Part shown: piece after piece, positions 26,973 to 36,433 of the stretch
How positions within the stretch are numbered: the first letter of the stretch is position 1
How the letters are laid out: each line of letters starts with the position of its first letter
Assembly: GCF_018476525.1 (NCBI RefSeq)
Contig: NZ_JAHCST010000038.1
Coordinates: 20,042 to 84,041 of the forward strand
Length of the DNA: 64,000 nucleotides
Source of the DNA: Acrocarpospora catenulata
Lineage (GTDB): Bacteria; Actinomycetota; Actinomycetes; Streptosporangiales; Streptosporangiaceae
Reading direction: 5' to 3'
Notes under the pieces: generated by a model
The model's database searches: none
What the model saw: only the letters and a program-made list of their open reading frames with translations
What the model was told of the DNA's origin: nothing
Translations under genes and position numbers: made by a program

Positions 26973-27803
26973 TTGACCATCAGAAACACCCGGCACAGCC
27001 GGTGGTACCTCTACATCCCGCTGCTGATCGGCCTCGGCCTGACCGTGCTGCCGTTCGTGTGGATGGTCAGCGGCGCGTTCAAACCGCAGAGCGAGATCCT
27101 CTCCGGCGAGTTCACCCTGCTGCCGGAGAACGGCACGCTGCGCAACTTCGCCGACCTGTTCACCCGGGTGGACTTCGGCTCGTACTTCGTGAACAGCGTG
27201 CTCGTCGCGGTCGCCGTCGTCCTGGGCAACCTGATCTTCTGCTCCATGCTCGGGTACGCGCTGAGCAAGATCGAATTCCCCGGGCGGCGCGCCCTGTTCG
27301 CGGTGGTCATGACCATGCTCATGGTGCCCACCGTGGTCACCTTCGTCCCGCTGTTCGTCCTGGTCACCCGGATGGGCCTGGCCAACACCTACGGCGCGCT
27401 GATCCTGCCGTTCCTGGCCACCCCGCTCGGCGTCTTCATCATGCGGCAGTTCATCCGCGAGATCCCCGACTCGCTGATCGAGGCCGCCAGGCTGGACGGC
27501 GCCGGCGAGTTCCGGATCTTCTTCACCATCATCATTCCGCTCTCCGGCCCCGCCCTGGCCACCCTGGCCATCCTCCAGTTCCTGTCCTCCTGGAACGAGT
27601 TCCTCTGGCCGCTGGTCGCCGCGCAGACCGAGGACATGTACACGCTGCCGGTGGGCATCGCGCTGATCTCGGCCGGCGCCAACACCGTCAACTACGGTCT
27701 GCTGCTGGCCGGGGCCACCGTGATCGTGCTCCCCATCCTGGTGCTGTTCCTGTTCCTCCAGCGCTACTTCATCCAGGGCATCTCCACCACCGGCCTGAAA
27801 TGA
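26973..27803 (+). CDS. Sugar ABC transporter permease (MalG-like)
   Basis: The 276-residue permease has six membrane helices. Its EAA loop is present (DSLIEAARLDGAGEFRIFFT), and it ends with the usual F-I-x-G-I-S-T-T-G-L-K tail. The start is a TTG at 26973, 4 bp after the previous stop. It is paired with the upstream permease. Its stop overlaps the possible ATG of the GH3 gene (ATGA), which couples uptake to hydrolysis. Confidence 0.92.
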   Translation: MTIRNTRHSRWYLYIPLLIGLGLTVLPFVWMVSGAFKPQSEILSGEFTLLPENGTLRNFADLFTRVDFGSYFVNSVLVAVAVVLGNLIFCSMLGYALSKIEFPGRRALFAVVMTMLMVPTVVTFVPLFVLVTRMGLANTYGALILPFLATPLGVFIMRQFIREIPDSLIEAARLDGAGEFRIFFTIIIPLSGPALATLAILQFLSSWNEFLWPLVAAQTEDMYTLPVGIALISAGANTVNYGLLLAGATVIVLPILVLFLFLQRYFIQGISTTGLK

Positions 27804-30280
27804 CGAAAGGCGAAACCCCCGCGATGTCCGCGAACCTGCACCGGCTCTGCGCCGAGCTCACCCTGGTGGAGAAGGTCTCCCTGCTGACCGGGCGCGACTT
27901 CTGGTCCACCCGGGAGCTGGCCCGGATCGGCCTGCGTTCGATCGTCTTCTCCGACGGCCCGTCCGGGATCCGCGGCCAGGCCTGGGACGAGCGCGACCCG
28001 TCGGTGAACCTGCCCTCGCCCACCGCCCTCGCCGCCGCCTGGGACCGCGCCGTGGCCGGCAGCTACGGGGCGGTGCTGGCCGGGGAGGCACAGCGCAAGG
28101 GCGTGGACGTGGTACTCGGCCCGACCATCAACATGCACCGCACCCCCGGCGGGGGCCGGCACTTCGAGGCGTTCAGCGAGGACCCGGTGCTCACCGCCGA
28201 ACTGGCCGCCGCCTACACCGAGGGCATCCAACAGCACGGCATCGGTGCCACCCCCAAGCACTACCTGTGCAACGACTTCGAGACCGAGCGCTACACCGTG
28301 GACGTCCGGGTGTCCGAACGCGCCCTGCGCGAGGTCTACCTGGCGGCCTTCGAGGGCGCCGTCAGGCAGGCCGGCGCCTGGCTGGTGATGAGCGCCTACA
28401 ACGCGGTCAACGGCGCCACCTCCAGCGAGAACCCGTTGCTGGAGACACCGCTCAACGACGAGTGGGGGTTCGACGGGGTCGTCATCGGCGACTGGACCGG
28501 CGTACGCAGCCTGAACAGCGCCCGGTACCCCCAGGACCTGGTCATGCCAGGACCGGACGGCCCCTGGGGGGAGGCTCTGGTGAAGGCGGTGGAGGCCGGG
28601 GAGATCGACGAGGCGGTGGTCGACCGCAAGGTGGTCCGCCTGCTGCGCCTGGCGGCCCGGCTCGGCAAGCTGGACGGCAGCCCGCTCGCCGTCCCCAGAA
28701 CCACCCCTGACCTGGACCCGGTGCGGTTCGCCAGGGAGGCCGCCGCCGAGGGCGCGGTGCTGCTGGAGAACCGGGGCGTGCTGCCGATCGACCCATCCGG
28801 GGTGCGCCGGGTGCTCGTCGTCGGGCACGGCGCCGCCCACCCCCGCACCCAGGGCGGCGGCAGCGCGACCGTGGTCCCCGCCCACGTGGTCACCCCGCTG
28901 GACGGCATCCGGGCGGCCTTCCCCGCCGCCCAGGTCACCTACCGGCCGGGGCCGCTGGTCGAGAACGGGCTCACCCATCTCGCGCCCGGCCGGATGACCA
29001 ACCCCGCCACCGGCGAGCCCGGCGCGCGGGTGCGCTTCCTGGACGCCCACGGCTCCGTCATCCACACCGAGGAGCGCCGCTCCAGCGACCTGGTCTGGTT
29101 CGGCGGCGACGCCCCCATCGAACGCGCCGCCACCGTGGAGGTCAGCACCCGCTACCTGCCGGAGACCGGCGGCGAGATACGGCTCGGCGTCAGCACCCTC
29201 GGCCTGCTCCAGGTCACCGCCGACGGCCAGGTGGTCGGCGAGCGCCACATCGAACCGGTCGGCACCGACCTCGGCGCCGCCCTGCTCGCCGCCCCCGTGG
29301 AAGCCTTCCCGTTCGCCGTACACCAGGACCGGCCGGTCGACCTCAAGCTGACGCTCGCCCCGCGCCGGGCCGACGCGGGCCTGCGCAACGCGCTCGGCTT
29401 CCGGATCGGCCTGCTCCCACCCGAGATCGACGATGAGCGGCTGATCGCCGAAGCCGTCGCCGACGCCCGAGACGCCGACCTGGTCGTGGTCGTCGTCGGC
29501 AGCAACAAGGAGTTGGAGGCCGAAGGCGCGGACCGCCACACCCTCGCCTTGCCCGGCCGCCAGGACGACCTGGTCGCCGCGCTCGCCCAGGCCAACCCGG
29601 CCACCGTCGCCGTGGTCAACTGCGGCGCCCCCATGCTGCTGCCGTGGGCCCGCGACGTGGGCGCCGTGCTCCAGGTCTGGTTCGGCGGCCAGGAGATCGG
29701 CGGCGCCGTCGGCGACCTGCTCACCGGTGCCGCCGAACCCGGCGGGCGGCTGCCCACCACCTGGCCCGCCGACGAGGCCCAGGTGCCCATCCTCCGGATC
29801 GAGCCGGTGGCCGGCCAGGTCCACTACGACGAGGGCGTCCACGTCGGCTACCGTAACTGGCTCCGCCTCGGCCGCACCCCCGCCTACCCCTTCGGCCACG
29901 GGCTCGGCTACACCACGTGGGCCCTGGAGGACCTCCGCGCCCCCGCCGCCGTCGACCCCGCCGCCGTCGACCCCGCCACCGACGACACCTTCACCGTCCG
30001 GGTCCGGATCCGCAACACCGGCGACCGGGCGGGCAAGCAGGTCATCCAGTTGTACTGCGCCCGCGCCGAAACCGCGATCGAGCGCCCGGTGACCTGGCTC
30101 GCCGGTTTCGCTACTGTACGACTGGCTGCGGGCGCGACCGGCGAGGCCGAGATGCGCATCCCCGTCCGGGCCTTCGCCCACTGGGACGGGGGGTGGGCGT
30201 ACGAGCCGGGGGACTTCACCCTCACGGCCGGGTTCTCCTCCGCCCACCGTCCGCTGACCGCCACCGTCCGCGTCGGCTGA
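27800..30280 (+). CDS. GH3 beta-glucosidase with PA14 insert and Fn3-like C-terminus
   Basis: The protein of about 826 residues shows all GH3 blocks: LTLVEKVSLLTGRDFW, FSDGPSGIRGQ, LGPTINMHRTPGGGRHFEAFSEDP, KHYLCNDFE and the nucleophile Asp in GVVIGDWTGVRS. A PA14 domain interrupts the second domain (RVRFLDAHG to GLLQVTADGQVVGE). The Fn3-like domain follows (TVRVRIRNTGDRAGKQVIQLY). There is no signal peptide, so it acts in the cytoplasm on imported glycosides. Two ATGs are possible: 27800, which overlaps the permease stop, and 27824, with AAAGG upstream. I chose the coupled one. Confidence 0.93.
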   Translation: MTKGETPAMSANLHRLCAELTLVEKVSLLTGRDFWSTRELARIGLRSIVFSDGPSGIRGQAWDERDPSVNLPSPTALAAAWDRAVAGSYGAVLAGEAQRKGVDVVLGPTINMHRTPGGGRHFEAFSEDPVLTAELAAAYTEGIQQHGIGATPKHYLCNDFETERYTVDVRVSERALREVYLAAFEGAVRQAGAWLVMSAYNAVNGATSSENPLLETPLNDEWGFDGVVIGDWTGVRSLNSARYPQDLVMPGPDGPWGEALVKAVEAGEIDEAVVDRKVVRLLRLAARLGKLDGSPLAVPRTTPDLDPVRFAREAAAEGAVLLENRGVLPIDPSGVRRVLVVGHGAAHPRTQGGGSATVVPAHVVTPLDGIRAAFPAAQVTYRPGPLVENGLTHLAPGRMTNPATGEPGARVRFLDAHGSVIHTEERRSSDLVWFGGDAPIERAATVEVSTRYLPETGGEIRLGVSTLGLLQVTADGQVVGERHIEPVGTDLGAALLAAPVEAFPFAVHQDRPVDLKLTLAPRRADAGLRNALGFRIGLLPPEIDDERLIAEAVADARDADLVVVVVGSNKELEAEGADRHTLALPGRQDDLVAALAQANPATVAVVNCGAPMLLPWARDVGAVLQVWFGGQEIGGAVGDLLTGAAEPGGRLPTTWPADEAQVPILRIEPVAGQVHYDEGVHVGYRNWLRLGRTPAYPFGHGLGYTTWALEDLRAPAAVDPAAVDPATDDTFTVRVRIRNTGDRAGKQVIQLYCARAETAIERPVTWLAGFATVRLAAGATGEAEMRIPVRAFAHWDGGWAYEPGDFTLTAGFSSAHRPLTATVRVG

Positions 30281-30315
30281 CCGGCGGTCCCGGGATGCGC
30301 GGCAGGAGGACACGA

Positions 30316-31494
30316 GTGGCGGCACTTGACCCGAAGGCGATGCGGCAGGCCAACGCGGAAACCGTGCTGGGCACCCTCTACGAGCACTCGGTCGTCTCGC
30401 TGGCCCAGCTCACCGCCCGTACCGGACTGTCCAGGCGGACCGTCGAACTCATCCTCACCGACCTCGACGACCGGGACTGGATCCAGACCCACCCGCCCGA
30501 CCCGCAGGCCAACGGCCGGGGCCGCCCCGCCCGGCTCTTCTCGTTCCGCGACGACGCCGGCATGGTTCTCGGCGTGGACATCGCGCACGGCCACTGCGCC
30601 GCCGCCGTCGCCGACCTGCGTGGCGTCGAACTCGCCCGGCGGGTGCTCCCCGTCCGCGGCGAACCCGGCCGGGCCGAACGCCTGGACCTGGCCCGGGAGG
30701 CCATCGCGCAGGCTCTCGGGGCGGTCGGCCTCAGCCCCGGCCAGATCGGCGCGGTCGGTGTGGCCACCCCCGGCAACGTGGACGACCGGGGCATGGTGGC
30801 CGTCCGCCTGTCCATGCGCGACTGGATGGGCGTCCGGCTCGGCGCGGAGTTCGCCGCCGACTTCAGCTGTCCCATCCACGTCGAGAACGACGCCAAGCTG
30901 GCCGCGCTGGCCGAACTCCGCGAAGGCGCCACCCCCGGCGCCGACCACATGCTCTGGCTGATGCTCGAGGGCCGCCACAACGGCCTCGGCATCGTCGTCA
31001 ACGGCACCCCCTTCCGCGGTGTCGACGGCGCGGCCGGAGAGATCTTCTGGGCCAAGGCACTCGGCCTGGACGACCTCAGGACCTCCCCGCTGATCGGCCT
31101 CGGCCGCCTTCAGCCGGAATCCCGGCGCGCCGAGGCCGCCGCCCTGCTGGCCCGCGCCCACACCGGCGACCCCGCCGCCCTCGCCGAGGTGCACCGCTTC
31201 GCCGCCATCCTCGCCCGCGCCCTGTCCACGCTCAGCTGGACGCTGGCCCCCCGTCACATCGTCCTGGGAGGTTCCCTCACCTGGGCCTTCGGCGACCTGC
31301 TCACCACCACCGTCAAATCCCTGCTGACCGACGCGCCTCCGTTCGTCACCGTCCATCGCTCCGCCCTCGGCGACTCGGCCGTCCTCCGCGGCACCATCCG
31401 CACCGCCCTGGACCACTTCGACTGGACGACCACGACACCGGTCCGCTTAGCCCGGCAGGAAGGTGTCCGCGCCCATGCAGACGAAGCCGGCTGA
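30316..31494 (+). CDS. ROK family transcriptional repressor
   Basis: The 392-residue protein has an N-terminal winged HTH (MRQANAETVLGTLYEHSVVS, LTARTGLSRRTVELILTDL) and a ROK sugar-kinase-like domain (GVDIAHGHCAAAVADLRG, VGVATPGNVDDRG, VENDAKLAALAE, IVLGGSL). The ROK zinc motif region is degenerate, which is usual in some repressor members. GTG 30316 has GGCAGGAGGACACGA upstream. It is 35 bp after the GH3 gene and most likely represses this sugar operon, with the imported sugar as inducer. Its last 48 bp overlap the 3' end of the opposite-strand CHAT gene. Confidence 0.9.
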   Translation: MAALDPKAMRQANAETVLGTLYEHSVVSLAQLTARTGLSRRTVELILTDLDDRDWIQTHPPDPQANGRGRPARLFSFRDDAGMVLGVDIAHGHCAAAVADLRGVELARRVLPVRGEPGRAERLDLAREAIAQALGAVGLSPGQIGAVGVATPGNVDDRGMVAVRLSMRDWMGVRLGAEFAADFSCPIHVENDAKLAALAELREGATPGADHMLWLMLEGRHNGLGIVVNGTPFRGVDGAAGEIFWAKALGLDDLRTSPLIGLGRLQPESRRAEAAALLARAHTGDPAALAEVHRFAAILARALSTLSWTLAPRHIVLGGSLTWAFGDLLTTTVKSLLTDAPPFVTVHRSALGDSAVLRGTIRTALDHFDWTTTTPVRLARQEGVRAHADEAG

Positions 31495-33846
31495 GGCGGT
31501 GCGATGGTCGGCCTGGGTCTGGGCGAGGGCGGCGGCCGCCGAGAGGCCGGACAGGAGGAGGCGGTGCAGGGTGACCATCATGGCGGCGGTCGCCGCGTCG
31601 GGGACCGACACCACGGGAGCGATGATCGTCCGGGTGCCGAGGCTGAGGAAGGTGGCGCTCAGGCCGAGCAGTTCGTCGCCCGTGCGCACCACTGAGCGGC
31701 CGCTGTCGCAGGCGGCCAGCACGACCATGCGGGGCGCGTGACGCAGGCCCTCCAGGTCGTAGATGGTGAGCGGGCCGTCGGCCAGCCGGAGCGAGGAGAA
31801 CAGCGGGTTGCTGCCGTGCAGGCGCCCGTGCGCCGCCAGGTGGGCCAGGCGGGCACCGTCCAGGGCGGAGAGCACCCGGGCGGCGGTGGCGCGGGGACCG
31901 GTCAGCGGGCGGTCGCCGAGCTGACCGGCCAGCGGGCCGAGCAGGATGGCGTCCAGCCTGCCGGTGGCGTCGGTGAGCATCGCCTCGGCCGCCGCCCGGC
32001 TGGCGGCGGGCGCGCGGCTGTTGAGGCGGCGCAGCGCGAACGGAATGCGATCGATCAGATCGCCGACCGGGGTCAGCGGCGCGAGCGGCGTCGTACGCAG
32101 GCGGCCGTCCACCAGCGTCACCGCGTGCAGGTGGTTCTCCACCTGGAAGTACTCGACCAGCGCCTGGCCGTCCAGCGCCTCGCGCAGGGCCGCGACCGGG
32201 ACGGGCGCGGCGGGACGGGCGGCGGCCCCGGACGGGGGCAGGCGGCGGGAGAGGTCGCGCACCTGGCGTTCCAGGGCGATCTGCCGCTCGACCAGCGGCC
32301 CGCGCGCGGCGCCCGCCTTGTTGAGGCGGCTCATGGTGGTACGCAGCTCGGCGAGCGCCGCGGTCAGCGCGGGATCCTCCGGCGCCCGGGCCGGGCGGAT
32401 CATCAGGTGGCTGGCCCGGCCCTGCTCGGCCCAGTGGAAGACCCGCTCGGGCCGCCCCCGCCGTACGGCCATGCGCAGGCCGAGCGCGGTCAGCTCGGCC
32501 CGGTACTGGAAGCCGTACCCGCGCAGGTCGGTGGCGGTCAGGGTGGCCCGGTGCTCGTCCAGGATCCGCAGGCCGGACCGTACGGCCGCGTACGCGCCGC
32601 GCGGGTTGCCCCGCTCGCCCCGGAGCAGCGCCTCGGCGTGCCAGCCCCGGCTGCGCAACAGGGCGGGCCCCCGCAGCCGGGCCGTGGCGGCGCCCTCCAG
32701 CTGGCGGCGGCCCCGGTCGCCGTGACCGCGCGCGAACGCCAGCCGGGCGGCCAGCAGCCGCGCCTCCACCTCCCCGTGCGGCCAGCCCGCCGCCGCGAGC
32801 CGGTCGGCGCTCCGTTCGAGCGCGCCCAGCAGGCCGCGGCCGTCCGGCTCCTGGAAGGTCCGCGACCGTAACACCGCGAACTTCGCCAGAGCCGACCATT
32901 CGGGGCGGCGCTGGCGGGCCAGTTCCGCCACCGCCCTACGGCCCTCCGCGAGCGCGCGCTCGTGGTCGCCCTGAAGGGTGGCGGTGCGGGCCAGCAGGAG
33001 CCGTACCTCGGAAAGGCCGATCATCCGGTCCCGGCGGCGCAGCTCCTCGACGGACTGCTCGGCGGCGGCCCTGGCCTCGGTGACCAGGCCCGCCGAGAGC
33101 AGCAACTCCGCGCGGTCGTGCAGCAGCCACCCCAGCTGGTGCGTGCCCAGCGCGCGGAAGCGCTCCTCGGCGGCGTCGAAGTGGCCGAGCGCGGTGGGCA
33201 CGTCCCCGCGCTGGGCGCTCACCCAGCCGAGGTTGAGCCGGACGACGGCCAGCGACAGGTCCAGGCCGAGCGCCTCGCAGAGCGCCTGCGCCTCCCGCAG
33301 GTCGGCCTCGGCGGCGGCGAACCGGTGCTGGTAGCCGTACACGATGGCGCGGTTGGACAGCACGCGCTGCAGCCAGACGTGGTCGCCCGCGCGGCGCAGC
33401 GCGGGGATGACGACCCGGTAGACGGCCAGCGCGTCCTCCCGGCGCCCCAGGTGGTTGTAGACGGCGGCGCGCTGGGCCTCGCCCCGCGCCCTGGCGGCGC
33501 CGTGCAGGTCGGGCAGGGCGGCCTCGATCTCGCGCAGCGCGACCTGGGAGCGCCCGCGCAGGCTGAGCACGAAGGCCAGCCGGATGCGCGCCTCGGCGGC
33601 CAGCGCGGGGGAGTGGGCCCGGCGGGCCAGCGCCATCGCGGCGCGCTGGTGGGCGGCGGCGGTGCGCAGGTCGTCGAGGTGGTGGGCGGCCACGCCCAGG
33701 GCGCGCTCCACGACCGAGAGCAGAGCCAGATCCCCCCGCTCCCGGGCGGCGGCGCTCACCTCGGCCGCGGTCCCGGTCAGGCGGGCGGGGTCGTCCTCCG
33801 CGAGGCGTAACAGCTCATCGCCGAGATCGAGGGCCGTCGTCTCCAC
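31447..33846 (-). CDS. TPR-CHAT domain peptidase (caspase-like clan)
   Basis: This 799-residue protein is about 550 residues of TPR-like helical repeats (AAAHQRAAMALARRA, ALGHFDAAEERFRAL and others) followed by a C-terminal CHAT domain with the catalytic His near residue 673 (HLAAHGRLHG) and Cys near residue 713 (VVLAACDSG). CHAT proteases act in signalling and conflict systems; some cut a partner protein on activation. There is no signal peptide, so it should be cytoplasmic. The start is a GTG, divergent from the S8 peptidase gene with a gap of about 100 bp. I infer a joint system with the S8 peptidase, sigma factor and small protein. Confidence 0.92.
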   Translation of the reverse strand: METTALDLGDELLRLAEDDPARLTGTAAEVSAAARERGDLALLSVVERALGVAAHHLDDLRTAAAHQRAAMALARRAHSPALAAEARIRLAFVLSLRGRSQVALREIEAALPDLHGAARARGEAQRAAVYNHLGRREDALAVYRVVIPALRRAGDHVWLQRVLSNRAIVYGYQHRFAAAEADLREAQALCEALGLDLSLAVVRLNLGWVSAQRGDVPTALGHFDAAEERFRALGTHQLGWLLHDRAELLLSAGLVTEARAAAEQSVEELRRRDRMIGLSEVRLLLARTATLQGDHERALAEGRRAVAELARQRRPEWSALAKFAVLRSRTFQEPDGRGLLGALERSADRLAAAGWPHGEVEARLLAARLAFARGHGDRGRRQLEGAATARLRGPALLRSRGWHAEALLRGERGNPRGAYAAVRSGLRILDEHRATLTATDLRGYGFQYRAELTALGLRMAVRRGRPERVFHWAEQGRASHLMIRPARAPEDPALTAALAELRTTMSRLNKAGAARGPLVERQIALERQVRDLSRRLPPSGAAARPAAPVPVAALREALDGQALVEYFQVENHLHAVTLVDGRLRTTPLAPLTPVGDLIDRIPFALRRLNSRAPAASRAAAEAMLTDATGRLDAILLGPLAGQLGDRPLTGPRATAARVLSALDGARLAHLAAHGRLHGSNPLFSSLRLADGPLTIYDLEGLRHAPRMVVLAACDSGRSVVRTGDELLGLSATFLSLGTRTIIAPVVSVPDAATAAMMVTLHRLLLSGLSAAAALAQTQADHRTASAGFVCMGADTFLPG

Positions 33847-33949
33847 TTCCCGAAGTGTGCCCGAGGATCTTGGGGCTGTGATGTATCAGGCGGGCGACAT
33901 CCCGCTCTGTTCCGGGTGACGCACATCTTCTTCCGGACTGGAGAGCCCG

Positions 33950-35239
33950 ATGACCATCGCCCAGCTTCCTGTCACCACCGACCGAGAGACCTACCACGCC
34001 GACCAGCTCGTCGTCGAGCGCGCCCACCGCGACCTGGTCGTCAAACTGATCGTCGAATGGGGCGGCGAGACGGCCGTCGCCATCGTGGACGACAGCCCGG
34101 CCCTCGGTCTGTCGCTGCTGTCCGTGCCCGGCCTGACCGCCGCCGAGAACACCCTGCGGCGCGTCGAGGGCCTGGCCGAGGCCGCCACCAAGGAACGGCG
34201 CGGCTCGTACGCGACCGACATCGAGCCGCTCGACCTGCTGCTGTACGCGCTCCGCGAGCACGCCCGTACCGCCTACGACGGCTGGCAGCCGACAATAGGC
34301 AAGCACCGGCTGGTCGAGGGGGTGGAGGCTCGGCCGTACACGGGCGGGGCCGACGGCAGACCCGAGGCGCTGAGCGCCCCCCTCATGTTGCCCGAGCGGC
34401 CGGAGCCGTCCGGGCCACCCATCAGGGTCGCGCTCCTGGACACCCGGGTCGCGCCCCTGGCCGCGCTCGACGGCCGGTATCTGGCGTCCGGGCAGGCCGT
34501 GCTGCCGCGCACGCCGACGGGTGCCCTGCCACCGATGGCGGGACACGCCACGTTCATCCTTGGGCTCATCCTCCAGCGGGTGCCCGGCGCCGACGTGCTG
34601 GTCCGGCCGGTGCTGGACGACACCGGGTTCGGCACCAGCTCCTGGGCCGTGGCCAAGGCCATGGCGGAGTTGCTCGACGCCCGGATCGACGTGGTCAACC
34701 TGTCCTTCGGCTGTTTCACCGTCGACCGCGAGGCGCCGCTGGTGCTGGCCCGCGCCGTGCAACGGCTCGCCGCCCGCGCCGTGCTCGTCGCCGCCGTCGG
34801 GAACCACGGCGCGGAGGATGCCGGTAGCCCCGCCAAGGTCACCCCGACGACGCCGATGTGGCCCGCCGCCTGCGACGAGGTCGTCGCCGTCGGAGCCTTC
34901 GGGACGGGCGGGGCGAAGCAGGCGGCGAGATTCTCCCCGCAGGTGCCGTGGACCGACCTGATGGCGCCCGGCGAGCACGTCCAGAGCCTCTTCCTGGACG
35001 GGTACGTCAACCTGCCCGCCACCAAGGAGCACGCGGCCAAGACCGCGCTGTTCACCGGCGGTGCGACGTGGAGCGGCAGCTCCTTCGCCACGGCCGCCGT
35101 GACCGGCGCCGTCGCGGGCCTGGCCGCCGAGCGGGGCATCGACGCCCACGCGGCCATGGAGGTCCTACTCCGGCGAGGTGTCGACCCGGTCCGCGGCAGC
35201 GGCTATGAAGACATCGAGCCATTCGACCCAGTCAATTGA
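33950..35239 (+). CDS. S8 (subtilisin-like) peptidase without signal peptide
   Basis: The 429-residue protein has the subtilase triad: Asp164 (RVALLDTRVAPL), His199 (MAGHATFILG) and Ser378 (SGSSFATAAV). The oxyanion Asn is Asn285 (AAVGNHG). The first 150 residues are a non-secretory N-terminal region with no signal or membrane helix, so the enzyme looks cytoplasmic, which is unusual for S8 peptidases. The start has GGAGAG upstream (CTGGAGAGCCCG). The sigma-factor gene follows 21 bp later. A target among its neighbours, such as the sigma factor or the CHAT protein, is inference. Confidence 0.92.
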   Translation: MTIAQLPVTTDRETYHADQLVVERAHRDLVVKLIVEWGGETAVAIVDDSPALGLSLLSVPGLTAAENTLRRVEGLAEAATKERRGSYATDIEPLDLLLYALREHARTAYDGWQPTIGKHRLVEGVEARPYTGGADGRPEALSAPLMLPERPEPSGPPIRVALLDTRVAPLAALDGRYLASGQAVLPRTPTGALPPMAGHATFILGLILQRVPGADVLVRPVLDDTGFGTSSWAVAKAMAELLDARIDVVNLSFGCFTVDREAPLVLARAVQRLAARAVLVAAVGNHGAEDAGSPAKVTPTTPMWPAACDEVVAVGAFGTGGAKQAARFSPQVPWTDLMAPGEHVQSLFLDGYVNLPATKEHAAKTALFTGGATWSGSSFATAAVTGAVAGLAAERGIDAHAAMEVLLRRGVDPVRGSGYEDIEPFDPVN

Positions 35240-35260
35240 CTCACCACCTTGGGAGAGCCC

Positions 35261-35863
35261 ATGGCAGAAGACTCGACCGTCGCCGACCTGGTGGTAAGGG
35301 CCAGGAAGGGCGACCAGGACGCATGGGATCAACTCCTTGACCGGTACAACCCGTTCATCCTGGCGATCTGCCGCCGTTACCGGCTGAGCCGCGAGGACAT
35401 GAACGACGTGGCCCAGACCGTGTGGTTGCGCGCGGTCCAGAAACTGGGGTCCCTGCAGACCCCCGGCGCCTTTCCCGGCTGGCTGGCGACGGTCACCCAG
35501 CGGGAGTGCCTGCACACCGCGCAGGCGGCCCGCAGGCGGGACGGGGGCGAGTACTTTGTGGACTTCGACAGGAGTCCGGACGAACAGGCGGCGATGGTGG
35601 GGCGGGAACTGGAGCTGGCCGAGCTGCGTGCCGCGCTCCGGGCGGCGTTCGCGCAGCTCCCACCGCGGTGCCGGGAGCTGCTGCTCCTGCTCATGCGGGA
35701 CGAGCCGATGGCGTACGTGGAGATCGCCGAACGGTTGCGCATGTCCGTCGGTGGGATCGGCCCGACCCGGGGTAGGTGCCTGGAGCGGCTCCGGCAGAGC
35801 CCGTACCTGATGGGTTTTCTCGGCCCTGAGGCCGATGATGTGGGGAGCGGCGGCGATGGATGA
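35261..35863 (+). CDS. ECF-type RNA polymerase sigma factor
   Basis: The 200-residue protein has region 2 (DAWDQLLDRYNPFILAICRR, MNDVAQTVWLRAVQKL, FPGWLATVTQRECL) and region 4 (LPPRCRELLLLLMRDEPM, EIAERLRMSVGGIGPTRGR). ATG 35261 follows GGGAG. It sits between the S8 peptidase and a small protein and overlaps the latter by 8 nt. No recognisable zinc-binding anti-sigma gene is present. The small downstream protein is the only candidate regulator in the operon. Confidence 0.92.
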   Translation: MAEDSTVADLVVRARKGDQDAWDQLLDRYNPFILAICRRYRLSREDMNDVAQTVWLRAVQKLGSLQTPGAFPGWLATVTQRECLHTAQAARRRDGGEYFVDFDRSPDEQAAMVGRELELAELRAALRAAFAQLPPRCRELLLLLMRDEPMAYVEIAERLRMSVGGIGPTRGRCLERLRQSPYLMGFLGPEADDVGSGGDG

Positions 35864-36323
35864 CCAGAAGCCGGGATGGGACGATGACGAGCTGATGGCG
35901 GAGCTGGCCCTGGCTCTGCGCGCGCCCGGTGAGGTGCCCCTGGAGTTCGCCGAGGCCGGGCAGCTGGCTTTCACCTGGCTCAGCATCGACGATGAGCTGG
36001 CCGAGCTCACCTACGACTCCGCGTACGACGGCGACCGGGCCGGCACCCTCACCCGGGACGAGTCCGCCCCGCTGCGCGCGCTCACCTACTCCTCGCCCGA
36101 GCTGACCTTCGAACTGGAGATCACCGACGAGGCCGTGCACGGGCAGATCGTGCCCTGCCAGGTGCTCGACATCCAGGTGCTCACCCTGTCCGGCGAGGAA
36201 CTGGTCGTCACCACCGACCAGGTCGGCTGCTTCACCCTCCGCCCGATCCCGCGCACCCCCTTCTACCTGCGCTGCCACACCGCCGTCGGCATCGACGTGG
36301 TGACCAACTGGATCGCCATCTAG
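35856..36323 (+). CDS. Small companion protein of sigma/CHAT/S8 locus
   Basis: This 155-residue acidic protein starts MDDQKPGWDDDELMAEL. It has a short helical N-terminus with FTWLSIDDELAELTYDSA, and then beta-rich sequence ending VTNWIAI (LTFELEITDE, GQIVPCQVLDIQV, VTTDQVGCFTLRPIP). The second half looks like a small beta-sandwich of the carboxypeptidase-regulatory type. I remember similar unnamed proteins after sigma factors in other actinomycetes, but no family name can be given. Its 8-nt overlap with the sigma-factor stop means they are made together. A role in holding or modulating the sigma factor is possible but unproven. Confidence 0.8.
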   Translation: MDDQKPGWDDDELMAELALALRAPGEVPLEFAEAGQLAFTWLSIDDELAELTYDSAYDGDRAGTLTRDESAPLRALTYSSPELTFELEITDEAVHGQIVPCQVLDIQVLTLSGEELVVTTDQVGCFTLRPIPRTPFYLRCHTAVGIDVVTNWIAI

Positions 36324-36433
36324 GACTACCAGCTCGCCGACAGACACCGGCTGACGGAAGGTTTGTGCGCGGGCCAAGACGGGACGGTACGGCTCCCCTC
36401 CCATGTCGCCGGCATCGCGCTCGCTGAAACGGA

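Noticed and set aside
24590..26989. Minus-strand frame of 799 codons opposite the sugar ABC genes
   Set aside because: Low-complexity Gly/Gln/Val/Arg sequence, antisense to three well-recognised genes.
27764..30325. Minus-strand frame of 853 codons opposite the GH3 gene
   Set aside because: Same antisense shadow type, with no recognisable motif.
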